Source: Pseudomonadota bacterium
Lineage (GTDB): Bacteria; Pseudomonadota; Alphaproteobacteria; Rhizobiales; Hyphomicrobiaceae
Reading direction: 5' to 3'
Assembly (NCBI GenBank): GCA_023387235.1
Contig: JAEWIJ010000065.1
Location: forward strand, 36,155 to 100,154
Length of the DNA: 64,000 nt
A program made the position numbers and the translations under genes. Positions 37,705 to 45,604 of this stretch are shown one piece after another (positions within the stretch are counted from its first letter, which is position 1; each line of letters starts with the position of its first letter). The notes beneath the pieces were generated by a model, which ran no database searches, was not told the DNA's origin, and saw only the letters and a list, made by a program, of their open reading frames with translations.

Positions 37705-38984
37705 CCGATGCCCGCTGGATCAACGCCGTTCTGACATCCGCGCGCCCGCGCGTGGTTGCGGCGCTGCTCCGCCATTTCCGCGATCTCGATATGGCCGAGG
37801 AGGCCTGCCAGGAGGCCTGCCTCAGGGCACTCCGGCTCTGGCCGTCCCAGGGACCGCCCCGCGATGCCGCCGCGTGGCTGATCATGGTCGGGCGCAATGC
37901 GGCGATCGACGCGACGCGGCGCCAGCGCCGCCTGACCGCGCTTCCCGACGAGGATGCGATCTCGGATCTCTCGGACAACGAAGCGTCGACGATCGAGCGT
38001 CTCGATGGTGCGGACTACCGCGACGATATCCTGCGCCTTCTCTTCGTGTGCTGCCATCCCGAGCTGCCGGCGACGCAGCAGATCGCGCTCGCGCTGCGCA
38101 TCGTCTCGGGCCTGTCGGTTCCGCAGATTGCGCGTGCCTTCCTCGTCAGCGAGGCTGCGATGGAGCAGCGCATCACGCGCGCCAAGCGGCGTATCGGCGG
38201 CGCCAGCGTGCCCTTCGAAGCACCGGGCGCGGTGGAGCGCAGCGAGCGCATCGCTGCCGTGGCAGGCGTGCTCTACCTCCTCTTCAACGAGGGCTACACG
38301 AGCGATGTCGCCGAGCAGGGCGCGCGCGCGGTGCTGTGCGAGGAGGCCATCAGGCTCGCGCGCCTGCTGCTCCATCTCTTTCCCGTCGAGCCCGAGATAC
38401 AGGCGCTGCTGGCGCTCATGCTGCTGCAGCACGCGCGCGCCGATGCGCGCTTCGATGATGATGGCAACTCCGTGCTGCTGCCCAATCAGGACCGCAGCCA
38501 ATGGAACGGCAAGCTGATCGGCGAAGGGCTCGCGCTTGTCGACAAGGCGTTCCGCCATCGCAGACCCGGGCCTTATCAGGTTCAGGCGGCGATCGCGGCG
38601 CTGCACTCCCGCGCGACGCGCGCCGAGGACACAGACTGGGCGCAGATTGCGCTTCTCTATGGTGCGCTCGAGCAGATGCAGCCCTCGCCGGTCGTGACGC
38701 TCAATCGTGCGGTGGCGGTATCGAAGGCGGATGGTCCGGCCGCGGCGCTCGCCATGATCGAGCCGCTTGCCGGTCAGCTCGAGGGCTATTTCTACTTCCA
38801 TGGCGCACGCGGCGCATTTCTGCTCGAGCTCGAGCGTTCCGGCGAGGCGAAGGTCGCCTTCGACCGCGCGATCGCGCTCGCAAATACACCGGCCGAAGCC
38901 GCGCACATCCGCCTCCAGCTCGATCGGCTGACGGATGCGGCGGGCGTCGGCGGCAAGAAAAAGAAGACCGCGAAAAATTCCTGA
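37701..38984 (+). CDS. ECF42-type RNA polymerase sigma factor with C-terminal TPR-like extension
   Basis: A 427-residue extracytoplasmic-function sigma factor, about twice the length of a simple ECF protein. Region 2 lies at about residues 12-75 (AEEACQEACLRALRLWP), region 4 at about 115-165 with the helix-turn-helix (LSVPQIARAFLVSEAAMEQRITRAKRRI), then a DUF6596 region (VLYLLFNEGYTS, residues about 190-290), and a C-terminal helical TPR-like part to about 420. This is the ECF42 layout, which lacks an anti-sigma factor and is thought to be controlled through its own C-terminal domain. It is ATGA-coupled to the DGPF gene. Confidence 0.92.
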   Translation: MTDARWINAVLTSARPRVVAALLRHFRDLDMAEEACQEACLRALRLWPSQGPPRDAAAWLIMVGRNAAIDATRRQRRLTALPDEDAISDLSDNEASTIERLDGADYRDDILRLLFVCCHPELPATQQIALALRIVSGLSVPQIARAFLVSEAAMEQRITRAKRRIGGASVPFEAPGAVERSERIAAVAGVLYLLFNEGYTSDVAEQGARAVLCEEAIRLARLLLHLFPVEPEIQALLALMLLQHARADARFDDDGNSVLLPNQDRSQWNGKLIGEGLALVDKAFRHRRPGPYQVQAAIAALHSRATRAEDTDWAQIALLYGALEQMQPSPVVTLNRAVAVSKADGPAAALAMIEPLAGQLEGYFYFHGARGAFLLELERSGEAKVAFDRAIALANTPAEAAHIRLQLDRLTDAAGVGGKKKKTAKNS

Positions 38985-38990
38985 GGACGA

Positions 38991-39017
38991 TGTCGGAAAC
39001 GGCTGCCGCCGCGCGTC
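38991..39017 (+). promoter_or_regulatory. Candidate ECF42-type promoter for the DUF1428-MoaD-BNR operon
   Basis: TGTCGG (38991-38996), 17-bp spacer, CGTC (39014-39017), about 72 bp before the DUF1428 start codon. It is identical in both elements and spacing to the site at 37275-37301, which suggests that the neighbouring operon belongs to the sigma factor's own regulon. Confidence 0.55.
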
Positions 39018-39089
39018 CTAGTATCGAGCAGCCGGTCGATCGTCTCGGTGAAGTAAACGGGCAAGCGCCCATTCAAAGGAGGAATGCCC

Positions 39090-39440
39090 ATGTACGTCGA
39101 CGGTTACGTGCTCCCGGTGCCGAAGAAGAATCTGGATGCCTACAAAGAGATGGCGACACTCGCCGGCAAGGTCTGGATGGATCATGGCGCTCTCTCGTTC
39201 GTCGAATGCGTCGCCGAGGACGTCAAGCCGGGCGTGCACACGTCATTCCCGCAGGCGGTGAAGCTCGAGGAGGGCGAGGTCGTCGTTTTCTCGTGGATCA
39301 CCTACAAATCGCGCGAGGACCGCGACCGCATCAACGCCCTGGTCATGAAGGATCCCCGCCTAAAGGGCAGTCCCACGGATATGCCGTTCGACGGCAAGCG
39401 CATGTTCTTCGGTGGATTCGAGCCGATCGTGCAGTTCTGA
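39090..39440 (+). CDS. DUF1428 family protein
   Basis: A 116-residue DUF1428 protein (MYVDGYVLPVPKKNLDAYKEMA start, FSWITYKSREDRDRIN and MPFDGKRMFFGGFEPI segments), a dimeric alpha-beta barrel family of unknown activity. The ATG at 39090 is preferred over one at 39084 because the strong AAGGAGG site then has the correct 7-base spacing and the N-terminus matches the family. First gene of a three-gene operon under a candidate ECF42 promoter. Confidence 0.9.
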   Translation: MYVDGYVLPVPKKNLDAYKEMATLAGKVWMDHGALSFVECVAEDVKPGVHTSFPQAVKLEEGEVVVFSWITYKSREDRDRINALVMKDPRLKGSPTDMPFDGKRMFFGGFEPIVQF

Positions 39441-39464
39441 TCGCACGGAGAAGGACGCCCGATC

Positions 39465-39734
39465 ATGGCCCGCGTCGTTTTCACGCCGAACATCCAGCGC
39501 CACGTCGCGTGCCCGGAGGTCGAGGCGCCCGGCAAGACAGTGCGTGAAGCGCTCGCAGCCGTGTTCGCGCAGAACCCGCAGGCGCGCAGCTACGTGCTCG
39601 ATGATCAGTGGGCACTGCGCCGGCACATGACCATCTTCGTCGACGGCATCATGATCCGCGACCGCGCCGGTCTCGGCGATGCCGTCGGCGAGACCAGTAC
39701 CATCTACGTCTTTCAAGCACTCTCGGGAGGCTAG
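39465..39734 (+). CDS. MoaD/ThiS-family ubiquitin-like protein
   Basis: An 89-residue beta-grasp protein ending in Gly-Gly (ALSGG), the C-terminus that MoaD and ThiS use for adenylation and thiocarboxylation. VFTPNIQRHV, TVREALAAVF, HMTIFVDGIMIRDRAGLGDAV and TIYVFQALSGG follow the usual strand-helix order. No E1-like MoeB/ThiF or molybdopterin synthase gene is nearby, so it may borrow a general activating enzyme or be non-canonical. The start has GGAGAAGGA upstream. The BNR protein gene begins 6 bp after its stop. Confidence 0.88.
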   Translation: MARVVFTPNIQRHVACPEVEAPGKTVREALAAVFAQNPQARSYVLDDQWALRRHMTIFVDGIMIRDRAGLGDAVGETSTIYVFQALSGG

Positions 39735-39740
39735 AGCGCC

Positions 39741-40841
39741 ATGAGCGATCAACTGCTCGTGTCTACACGCAAGGGCCTGTTCACGGTCGAACGCTGCGGC
39801 AATGGTTGGGACATCGCCAAAGTCGATTTCCTCGCCGACAACGTGACGCTCGCCTTGAGCGACAAGCGCAGCGGCGCGAAGTTCGCGGCGCTCGATCACG
39901 GCCACTTCGGCGTAAAGGTCCATCGCTCGACGGGAGATGGTTGGGAGGAGATCGCGACGCCCACCTATCCCGAAAAGCCCGAGGGATACGAAGAGAACGA
40001 CATGTGGGGCCGGCCGCTCGCGTGGAGCACGGTGCGCATCTGGGCGCTCGTCGCGGGCGGTGCGGACGAGCCGGGCGTGCTGTGGTGCGGGACGCTGCCG
40101 GGCGGTCTCTTCCGTTCGAAGGATGATGGTCAGAGCTGGCAGTTCGTGCGCACGCTCTGGGATCATCCCTCGCGCAAGATGTGGACGGGCGGTGGCGCCG
40201 ATCTCCCGGGTATCCACTCGGTGTGCGTCGATCCGAGAAACTCGCGGCACGTGTCGATCGCCATTTCAACCGGCGGCATCTGGCATACTGCGGACGACGG
40301 CGAAACGTGGACGCAGCGCGGCCACGGTATGCGCGCCGAGTACATGCCGCCCGAGCAGGCGCACGAGCCCAATGCCCAGGATGTGCATTGTCTCGCGCAG
40401 TGCCGCGCGGCGCCGCAGCGCATGTGGGTGCAGCATCACAACGGGATTTTCGTCTCGTCCGACGAAGGGCACAACTTCACCGAGATCACAAACGCAAAGC
40501 CTTCGGCATTCGGCTTTCCGGTCGTCGTGCACCCACGCGAGCCGGACACGGCGTGGTTCGTTCCCGAGATCAAGGACGAGAAGCGCATTCCCGTCGACGG
40601 CAAGCTCGTCGTCTCGCGCACGCGCGACGGTGGCAAGACGTTCGAGACCCTCAGCAAGGGCCTCCCGCAGTCGCACGCCTATGATGTGGTCTATCGTCAC
40701 GCACTCGCGATCGACGAGAGTGGCGACCGTCTTGCCATGGGCTCGACGACGGGTGGCTTGTGGATCAGCGAGGATCAGGGCGAGAGCTGGGCGTGCGTCT
40801 CGCACACGCTGCCGCCGGTTTATGCCGTGACGTTTGGGTAG
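39741..40841 (+). CDS. BNR/Asp-box beta-propeller protein
   Basis: A 366-residue sialidase-like propeller without a signal peptide. At least five Asp-box repeats of the SxDxGxxW type are visible: SKDDGQSW, TADDGETW, SSDEGHNF, TRDGGKTF and SEDQGESW. It opens with LLVSTRKGLFTVER, a first propeller strand. The catalytic residues of true sialidases (arginine triad, Tyr/Glu pair) are not evident, so an enzymatic role is not supported; a scaffolding or binding role is as likely. GGGAGG in the end of the MoaD-like gene serves as its ribosome-binding site, so the two are closely coupled. Confidence 0.88.
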   Translation: MSDQLLVSTRKGLFTVERCGNGWDIAKVDFLADNVTLALSDKRSGAKFAALDHGHFGVKVHRSTGDGWEEIATPTYPEKPEGYEENDMWGRPLAWSTVRIWALVAGGADEPGVLWCGTLPGGLFRSKDDGQSWQFVRTLWDHPSRKMWTGGGADLPGIHSVCVDPRNSRHVSIAISTGGIWHTADDGETWTQRGHGMRAEYMPPEQAHEPNAQDVHCLAQCRAAPQRMWVQHHNGIFVSSDEGHNFTEITNAKPSAFGFPVVVHPREPDTAWFVPEIKDEKRIPVDGKLVVSRTRDGGKTFETLSKGLPQSHAYDVVYRHALAIDESGDRLAMGSTTGGLWISEDQGESWACVSHTLPPVYAVTFG

Positions 40842-40849
40842 CTTGTTTT

Positions 40850-40972
40850 CCCTCTCCCCGCCCTTGCGGGGAGAGGGTTAGGGTGAGGGGCGGCCACTTG
40901 AGCTGACGTTGGCGTATGCCGCCGCCCCTCATCCCAACCTTCTCCCCGTGAAGGACGGGGAGAAGGAGAGGG
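40850..40972. repeat. CTTCTCC-type palindromic repeat, copy B (double form)
   Basis: The fullest copy: a left hairpin (CCCTCTCCCCGC paired with GCGGGGAGAGGG), a GGTGAGGGGCGGC block, the GACGTTGGCGTAT core, then an inverted GCCGCCCCTCATCC block and a right hairpin (CCTTCTCCCCGT paired with ACGGGGAGAAGG). It is thus an inverted pair of REP-like units. It fills the gap between the convergent BNR gene (ends 40841) and acyl-CoA dehydrogenase gene (ends 40975). Confidence 0.85.
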
Positions 40973-40974
40973 CA

Positions 40975-42126
40975 TCACCGCCCCACCATCAGCGACCGCG
41001 CGACGATCTCCTTCATGATCTCGGTCGTGCCGGCGAAGATGCGATGCACGCGCGCATCCGCATAGGCGCGCGCGATCGGATACTCCCACATGAAGCCGGC
41101 GCCGCCGTGCAGCTGCAGGCAGATGTCGAGCACGCGGCCTTCGACCTCCGTCAGCCACCACTTCTGCATGGCTGCCGTCGGCACATCGAGCTGGCCGGCA
41201 ATATGCAGCTCCAGGCACTTGTCGACGAACACGCGCGCGACCTGAACCTCTGTTGCGACCTCCGCCAGCTTGAAGCGCGAGTTCTGGAAATCGGCAATCG
41301 GTCGCCCAAAGGCCTTGCGGTCGCGCGTGTAAGCGAGCGTCCACTCCAAGGCGGCTTCCATGATCGCGACAGCGGCGAGGCCGACGATAAGACGCTCCTG
41401 CGGCAGCTCCTGCATGAGATAGGAGAAGCCCTTGCCCTCCGCGCCGAGGACGTTGGATGGCGGCACGCGCACGTTGTCGAAAAAGAGTTCCGACGTATCC
41501 TGCGCCTTGTTGCCGATCTTTTCGAGATTGCGCCCGCGTGCGAAGCCGGCGCGATCCGCCTCGACGATCACGAGCGAGATGCCCTTCGCGCCCTCCTTGG
41601 GATCGGTCTTCGCGGCGACGATGATCACGTCGGCGAGCTGGCCGTTCGTGATGTACGTCTTCTGGCCGTTGACGACGAGCTCGTTGCCCTGGCGGACGGC
41701 GGTCGTGCGGATGCCTTGCAGGTCGCTGCCCGTGCCGGGCTCGGTCATGGCGATGGCCGTAACGATCTCGCCGCGCGCCATGCGGGGCAGCAGCGCGCGT
41801 TTCTGCTCCTCGCTGCCGTAGTGCAGGATGTACGGCGCAACAATATCCGAGTGCAGGCGGAAACCGGGACCGGAATAGAGACCCTTCGACATCTCCTCGA
41901 TGAGGATCGCGCTCATGAGGAAGTTCGCACCGGCGCCGCCGTACTCCTCCGGGATGCCCGTCAGCAGCAGGCCGGCTTCTCCAGCCTTCCGCCAAAGCTC
42001 ACGTGGGACGACGCCGTCCTTCTCCCACGTGTCGTGATGCGGCGCAATCTCGCGCGCGATGAAATCCTTGACGGTGGCGCGGAACATCTCGTGTTCCTCG
42101 CCGAAAACCGTGCGCGGAATGGCCAT
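40975..42126 (-). CDS. Acyl-CoA dehydrogenase (long-chain/isovaleryl type active site)
   Basis: A 383-residue FAD-dependent acyl-CoA dehydrogenase for the first step of beta-oxidation or branched-chain acyl-CoA catabolism. The ITAIAMTEPGTGSDL flavin segment, ITNGQ, DRKAFGRPI and FAGTTEIMKEI motifs are typical. The position that carries the catalytic Glu in medium-chain enzymes (YEGT) is Ala here (FAGT), while the ELPQERL helix provides the glutamate used by long-chain and isovaleryl enzymes, so that type is likely. The ATG at 42124-42126 with GGAG upstream is preferred over a longer frame. Confidence 0.92.
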   Translation of the reverse strand: MAIPRTVFGEEHEMFRATVKDFIAREIAPHHDTWEKDGVVPRELWRKAGEAGLLLTGIPEEYGGAGANFLMSAILIEEMSKGLYSGPGFRLHSDIVAPYILHYGSEEQKRALLPRMARGEIVTAIAMTEPGTGSDLQGIRTTAVRQGNELVVNGQKTYITNGQLADVIIVAAKTDPKEGAKGISLVIVEADRAGFARGRNLEKIGNKAQDTSELFFDNVRVPPSNVLGAEGKGFSYLMQELPQERLIVGLAAVAIMEAALEWTLAYTRDRKAFGRPIADFQNSRFKLAEVATEVQVARVFVDKCLELHIAGQLDVPTAAMQKWWLTEVEGRVLDICLQLHGGAGFMWEYPIARAYADARVHRIFAGTTEIMKEIVARSLMVGR

Positions 42127-42240
42127 GCCGGTCGTCTCCACCCGTTCTTGTGATCGTTTGACGCCAAATCTAGCGGAGATCATCGGCCTGCGTTAGCGTC
42201 TTGGCTGGCACTTGGCCTTGCACATGGCGGGAGACGAGCC

Positions 42241-42864
42241 ATGCGGATGGACGGACGATCGCGCCGCGAGACATGGGGGCGGCGGCTCGCGCCGGCCATG
42301 CTCTGCCTGGCATTCTGTGGGTCGGTCTCGACCGCCTCGTTGGCCCAGGCGCCGACGGCGTCCATTCCCGCCGATACCGAACGCGTACGGGCGCTCGATG
42401 CCCTTTTCAAGGGGCTGAAAACCGCCCGCAGCGATGACGAGGCCAATGAGTTGGTCGGCCGCATCTGGGAGACATGGACGCGTTCTGGGCGCCCGAACGT
42501 GGATCGCCTCATGGAAGAGGGGATCGGTTATCTCTCCATCCGGCAGCTCGGTGCGGCTCACGACCGCTTTACCGAGGCCATCGGAGCGGCGCCCGACTTC
42601 GCCGAGGCCTGGAACAAGCGCGCGACCGTGCTTTTTCTCATGAACGAGCACGAGCAGTCGCTCGCGGATATCGAGAAGGTCCTGGCGCTCGAGCCGCGCC
42701 ATTTCGGCGCGCTGGCGGGGCGCGGCATGATCCATGCCCACGCCGGACGCTGGAGGGAGGCGCTCGACGCCTATAGCCAGGCGCTCGCCGTCAATCCGCA
42801 CCTCAAGGAGCGCGAGACCATCATTCCCGAGCTCGAGCGCCGTGCCGGCGAGAAGCCGCTATGA
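42241..42864 (+). CDS. Exported TPR-repeat protein
   Basis: A 207-residue protein with a signal peptide (residues about 15-36, ending SLAQA) and three tetratricopeptide repeats from about residue 90 (IRQLGAAHDRFTEAIGAAP; AEAWNKRATVLFLMNEHEQSLADIEKVLALEP; HFGALAGRGMIHAHAGRWREALDAYSQALAVNP). It should be periplasmic and mediate protein contacts. The ATG at 42241 has GGGAG 8 bases upstream. It is divergent from the acyl-CoA dehydrogenase gene. Confidence 0.85.
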   Translation: MRMDGRSRRETWGRRLAPAMLCLAFCGSVSTASLAQAPTASIPADTERVRALDALFKGLKTARSDDEANELVGRIWETWTRSGRPNVDRLMEEGIGYLSIRQLGAAHDRFTEAIGAAPDFAEAWNKRATVLFLMNEHEQSLADIEKVLALEPRHFGALAGRGMIHAHAGRWREALDAYSQALAVNPHLKERETIIPELERRAGEKPL

Positions 42865-42942
42865 GTCGTGCCGCCTTGCGCGCCCCCGTGACCTTAGGGC
42901 ATGGATAGTCAGCAAAATCTTCCAATGCAGGGCGGAGACGAC

Positions 42943-43806
42943 ATGAAACTGATCAGCTACGAGCAGGGCGGCAAAAAGAGCTGGGGCGTGGTCGTGGAGC
43001 CCGAGGCCGCAGGCGGCGGCATCATTCCGGCCGACGCCGCCCTCGCACAGAAGTATCCGACCATTCGTGCCTTATTGGCAGCCGGCGCGCTCGGGGAGGT
43101 CGCATCGTGGGCATCGGGCAAGAAGCCGTCCCTCAAGCTCAACGCGATTCGCTATCTGCCGCCGCTGCACGACGCCGGCAAGATCATCTGCATCGGCGTG
43201 AACTATCCCAAGCGCCATCCGGTTGACGGCGATGTGCCGCCGCCCAAGGACATCTCGCTCTTCATCAAGACGCACGACGCGCTCACCGGCCACAACGAGC
43301 CGCTCGAATATCCTCAAGGTGAGCCGGCCAGGACATTCGACTACGAGGGCGAGCTGGTGCTCGTGATCGGCAAGCCGGGACGTCATATCGCCAGGGACAA
43401 GGCCTTCGATCACATCGCCGGCTATACGATCATGAACGACGGCTCGGTGCGCGGCTGGCAGAAGCATTCGGTCGGTGCCGGCAAGAATTTTAATGCCTCG
43501 GGCGGTTGTGGCCCCTGGTTCACGACTGCCGACGAGATCGCCGATGTCGGCGCCATGCAGCTGACGACCAAGCTCAATGGCGAGCAGGTGCAGTCGACGA
43601 CCGTCTCCAAGATGGTGTTCGATATCCCGACGATCATCGCGTACGTCTCCGACTTCGCGCAGCTCAATCCTGGCGATATCGTCTCGACGGGCTCGCCCGA
43701 CGGCGCCGGCGGCAGCCGCATCCCGCAGCGTTTCCTCGTCCCCGGGGACGAGCTCGAGATCTCCTGGAGCGGACTCGGCACGTTAAAAAACAAGGTCGTA
43801 GCCTGA
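42943..43806 (+). CDS. Fumarylacetoacetate hydrolase family protein
   Basis: A 287-residue FAH-superfamily enzyme, which splits beta-diketones or decarboxylates/hydrates related acids with a divalent metal. Metal ligands lie in FDYEGELVLVIGK and the preceding acidic residues, with GYTIMNDGSVRGWQ and the C-terminal STGSPDGAGGSR loop also family-typical. The start is the ATG at 42943 with GGAG 7 bases upstream; an in-frame ATG 42 bases earlier is less supported. The substrate is not predictable. Confidence 0.9.
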   Translation: MKLISYEQGGKKSWGVVVEPEAAGGGIIPADAALAQKYPTIRALLAAGALGEVASWASGKKPSLKLNAIRYLPPLHDAGKIICIGVNYPKRHPVDGDVPPPKDISLFIKTHDALTGHNEPLEYPQGEPARTFDYEGELVLVIGKPGRHIARDKAFDHIAGYTIMNDGSVRGWQKHSVGAGKNFNASGGCGPWFTTADEIADVGAMQLTTKLNGEQVQSTTVSKMVFDIPTIIAYVSDFAQLNPGDIVSTGSPDGAGGSRIPQRFLVPGDELEISWSGLGTLKNKVVA

Positions 43807-43846
43807 TCGGGCTCCGAACCGGCGGTTTGACCAGGCGCCAGTACCG

Positions 43847-44392
43847 TCAGAGGGCGCGGACGCTGGCGCTGGTCACTTTGAGGCGGACCGTCTGGCTGAG
43901 AAGGCTCGCCAGCAGGATCAGCCTGTCCCGCTCACCCATCTCGATGATCGTCGCGATCAAGCCGTCGAACGGGCCGCCGTTGAGGCGCACGTCCTGCCCG
44001 ACCTCATAGGGCAGTTGGGGCTTTGTGATGACGCCGTCGATCTCCCGGGCCTTGAGGCCGCCGATGAAATCGTCGTCGACGAATGCGGGGCGATCGCCGG
44101 CGCGTATCAGGTTCCGCACGCCGAAAGTGGAGAGAATCGGACGCCACAGCGTCAGGTCGGGCACGACCTCGGCGAAGATGTAGCCGGGAAAAATCGGGCG
44201 CAGAACGTCTTGTGTGCGCCGGGCGTGTCGAACGCGCTTGAGCTCCATGGGGCAATACACGGAGAACTTCTGACGGACGAGGTTCTCGATGGCCACGTGC
44301 TCGCGATGCGGGTGTGTGTTGATCGCGATCCACCGCATGGCGAGCTGCTGCGGATGGGGCAAATCTAACGCGAAACCAAAGCCGTCGTTCAT
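43847..44392 (-). CDS. NusG-family antitermination paralogue (RfaH-like)
   Basis: A 181-residue specialised NusG paralogue. The NGN domain runs from about residue 19 (MRWIAINTHPHREHVAIENL, then PIFPGYIFAEV) to 105, and a KOW domain from about 130 (VGQDVRLNGGPFDGLIATIIEM). Housekeeping nusG sits with secE and rpl genes; this one is divergent from a polysaccharide export operon, the usual place of RfaH/UpxY-type factors that let polymerase read through long EPS operons. I choose the ATG at 44390-44392; a TTG 7 codons earlier is possible. Confidence 0.88.
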   Translation of the reverse strand: MNDGFGFALDLPHPQQLAMRWIAINTHPHREHVAIENLVRQKFSVYCPMELKRVRHARRTQDVLRPIFPGYIFAEVVPDLTLWRPILSTFGVRNLIRAGDRPAFVDDDFIGGLKAREIDGVITKPQLPYEVGQDVRLNGGPFDGLIATIIEMGERDRLILLASLLSQTVRLKVTSASVRAL

Positions 44393-44534
44393 GAAGTGCT
44401 CTCGAAACGCCAACTAAAAAAATCACCAAGACCCTTAGCTTATTGCTATCGCGCCGGCCAGCGAGGCGCAAGCGTCGGGCCGCGCGCGAGCTAAGTGCGA
44501 TCCACGACCTGACAAATAAGCGTTTCGCCGAGCA

Positions 44535-44557
44535 AATGGGCACGCGATGTGCTCATT
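44535..44557. promoter_or_regulatory. Dyad in polysaccharide operon leader, possible operator
   Basis: Inverted repeat AATGGGCAC (44535-44543) and GTGCTCATT (44549-44557) with one mismatch around GCGAT. Its size and symmetry suit a dimeric regulator binding site; no regulator is identified. Confidence 0.35.
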
Positions 44558-44595
44558 GTGTCACATTGCCGGTACTGAATCCGAGAACTGTGTGC

Positions 44596-44617
44596 CGAGG
44601 TCTTGTCGAAGACCTCG
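44596..44617 (+). promoter_or_regulatory. Perfect hairpin in polysaccharide operon leader
   Basis: A 9-bp perfect stem, CGAGGTCTT (44596-44604) and AAGACCTCG (44609-44617), with a GTCG tetraloop, about 145 bp before the export gene. It could be an RNA leader hairpin or the non-template DNA hairpin that recruits the adjacent NusG paralogue, by analogy with the ops element of RfaH; its sequence is not ops-like. Confidence 0.45.
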
Positions 44618-44762
44618 CGCCTGCGGAAATGTGTTTGGAATGTGTCGCAACGTGGTTCATTGCGCACTGCAAGATGTGCTAGTTTTGCGTCTTCGTACAC
44701 TTTCGCATTCCTTCAGGCATTGGGATTTCACGCCGTTCGTGCCTGCGTTGGAGAGTGGGGCA

Positions 44763-45575
44763 ATGCAGATTTGTTCATTGATGAGATGGGTTGCGGCCAT
44801 CATGGCGCCGATGGTGATGGCGCTTGCGCTTTCAGGCTGCAGCAATAGTACGCTGACCGAGGAGTTCCGTGCCTCCGGCACCAGCGCGCCCGTGGGGGCG
44901 ACCGCGAGCCTCGGTGCGCCGATGCCGTCGGACGGCGAAGCTCCGCCGCCTCCGTCGAAAAAGTCCGCCAAGCTGCTGCGCGAAGTTCGCGCGCTCGAGA
45001 GCGCAGGCACGCCGGGGAACGACGGCTATCGGATTGGTCCGCAGGACGTCATCGAGATCTCGATCTATCAGGCGCCCGATCTGACGAAGACCGTGCAGGT
45101 TGCCGAAGGCGGCCTGATCAATCTGCCGCTCGTCGGCGATGTGCGCGCCGGCGGCATTACGGCACGCGAGCTCGAGCACGATCTGAAGGCCAAGTACGGT
45201 GCGCGCTACCTCCAGAATCCTCAGGTCTCGGTGTTCGTGCGCGAGTTCAACAGCCAGCGCGTGACGCTCGAGGGCGCGATCGGACGTCCAGGCGTGCTTC
45301 CCTACAAGGGGCCGACGACATTGCTGCAAGTCGTCGCCTCGGCAGGCGGCATGAAGGATATAGCGGACGGCAGCGAGGTCATTGTTTTCCGGACGGCGAA
45401 CGGCAAGAAAGAAGCGGCTCGTTTCGATCTGGATGCCATCATGGCGGGTACCGCGCAGGATCCGCCGATCCTGCAGGGCGACGTGGTCATCGTCGGGACC
45501 TCGGTCGTCAAGAAGCTGTATAGCGACGTTATCAAGTCGCTTCCCGTATTCGGGTTCTTCGGCGGTCTCATCTAA
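44763..45575 (+). CDS. Polysaccharide export outer-membrane lipoprotein (Wza/OPX family)
   Basis: A 270-residue outer-membrane polysaccharide exporter. The signal peptide ends in the lipobox LSGC with Cys26. The Poly_export domain spans about residues 88-165 (YRIGPQDVIEISIYQAPDLTKTVQV; NPQVSVFVREF), followed by an SLBB domain (VTLEGAIGRPGVLPYKG). It is shorter than E. coli Wza and has no obvious C-terminal amphipathic helix, as in other small OPX proteins. The ATG at 44763 has GGAG about 10 bases upstream. It is followed after 29 bp by the Wzc-like kinase. Confidence 0.93.
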   Translation: MQICSLMRWVAAIMAPMVMALALSGCSNSTLTEEFRASGTSAPVGATASLGAPMPSDGEAPPPPSKKSAKLLREVRALESAGTPGNDGYRIGPQDVIEISIYQAPDLTKTVQVAEGGLINLPLVGDVRAGGITARELEHDLKAKYGARYLQNPQVSVFVREFNSQRVTLEGAIGRPGVLPYKGPTTLLQVVASAGGMKDIADGSEVIVFRTANGKKEAARFDLDAIMAGTAQDPPILQGDVVIVGTSVVKKLYSDVIKSLPVFGFFGGLI

Positions 45576-45604
45576 ATCTCCGAGGTCGAGGCCAGGTAGA
45601 AGAG

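Larger units (their letters stand above)
44393..44762. other. 370-bp intergenic leader between NusG paralogue and polysaccharide operon
   Basis: Non-coding and AT-richer than its flanks. It should contain both divergent promoters and the operon's leader. I see two dyads in it (44535-44557 and 44596-44617, listed separately) and no convincing open frame; the stretch directly before the export gene has a GGAG site for its ATG. Confidence 0.6.

Noticed and set aside
44393..44762. A plus-strand N-terminal extension of the polysaccharide export gene starting near 44547
   Set aside because: The lipobox signal peptide begins at the ATG at 44763 with a ribosome-binding site; the extension would bury it.
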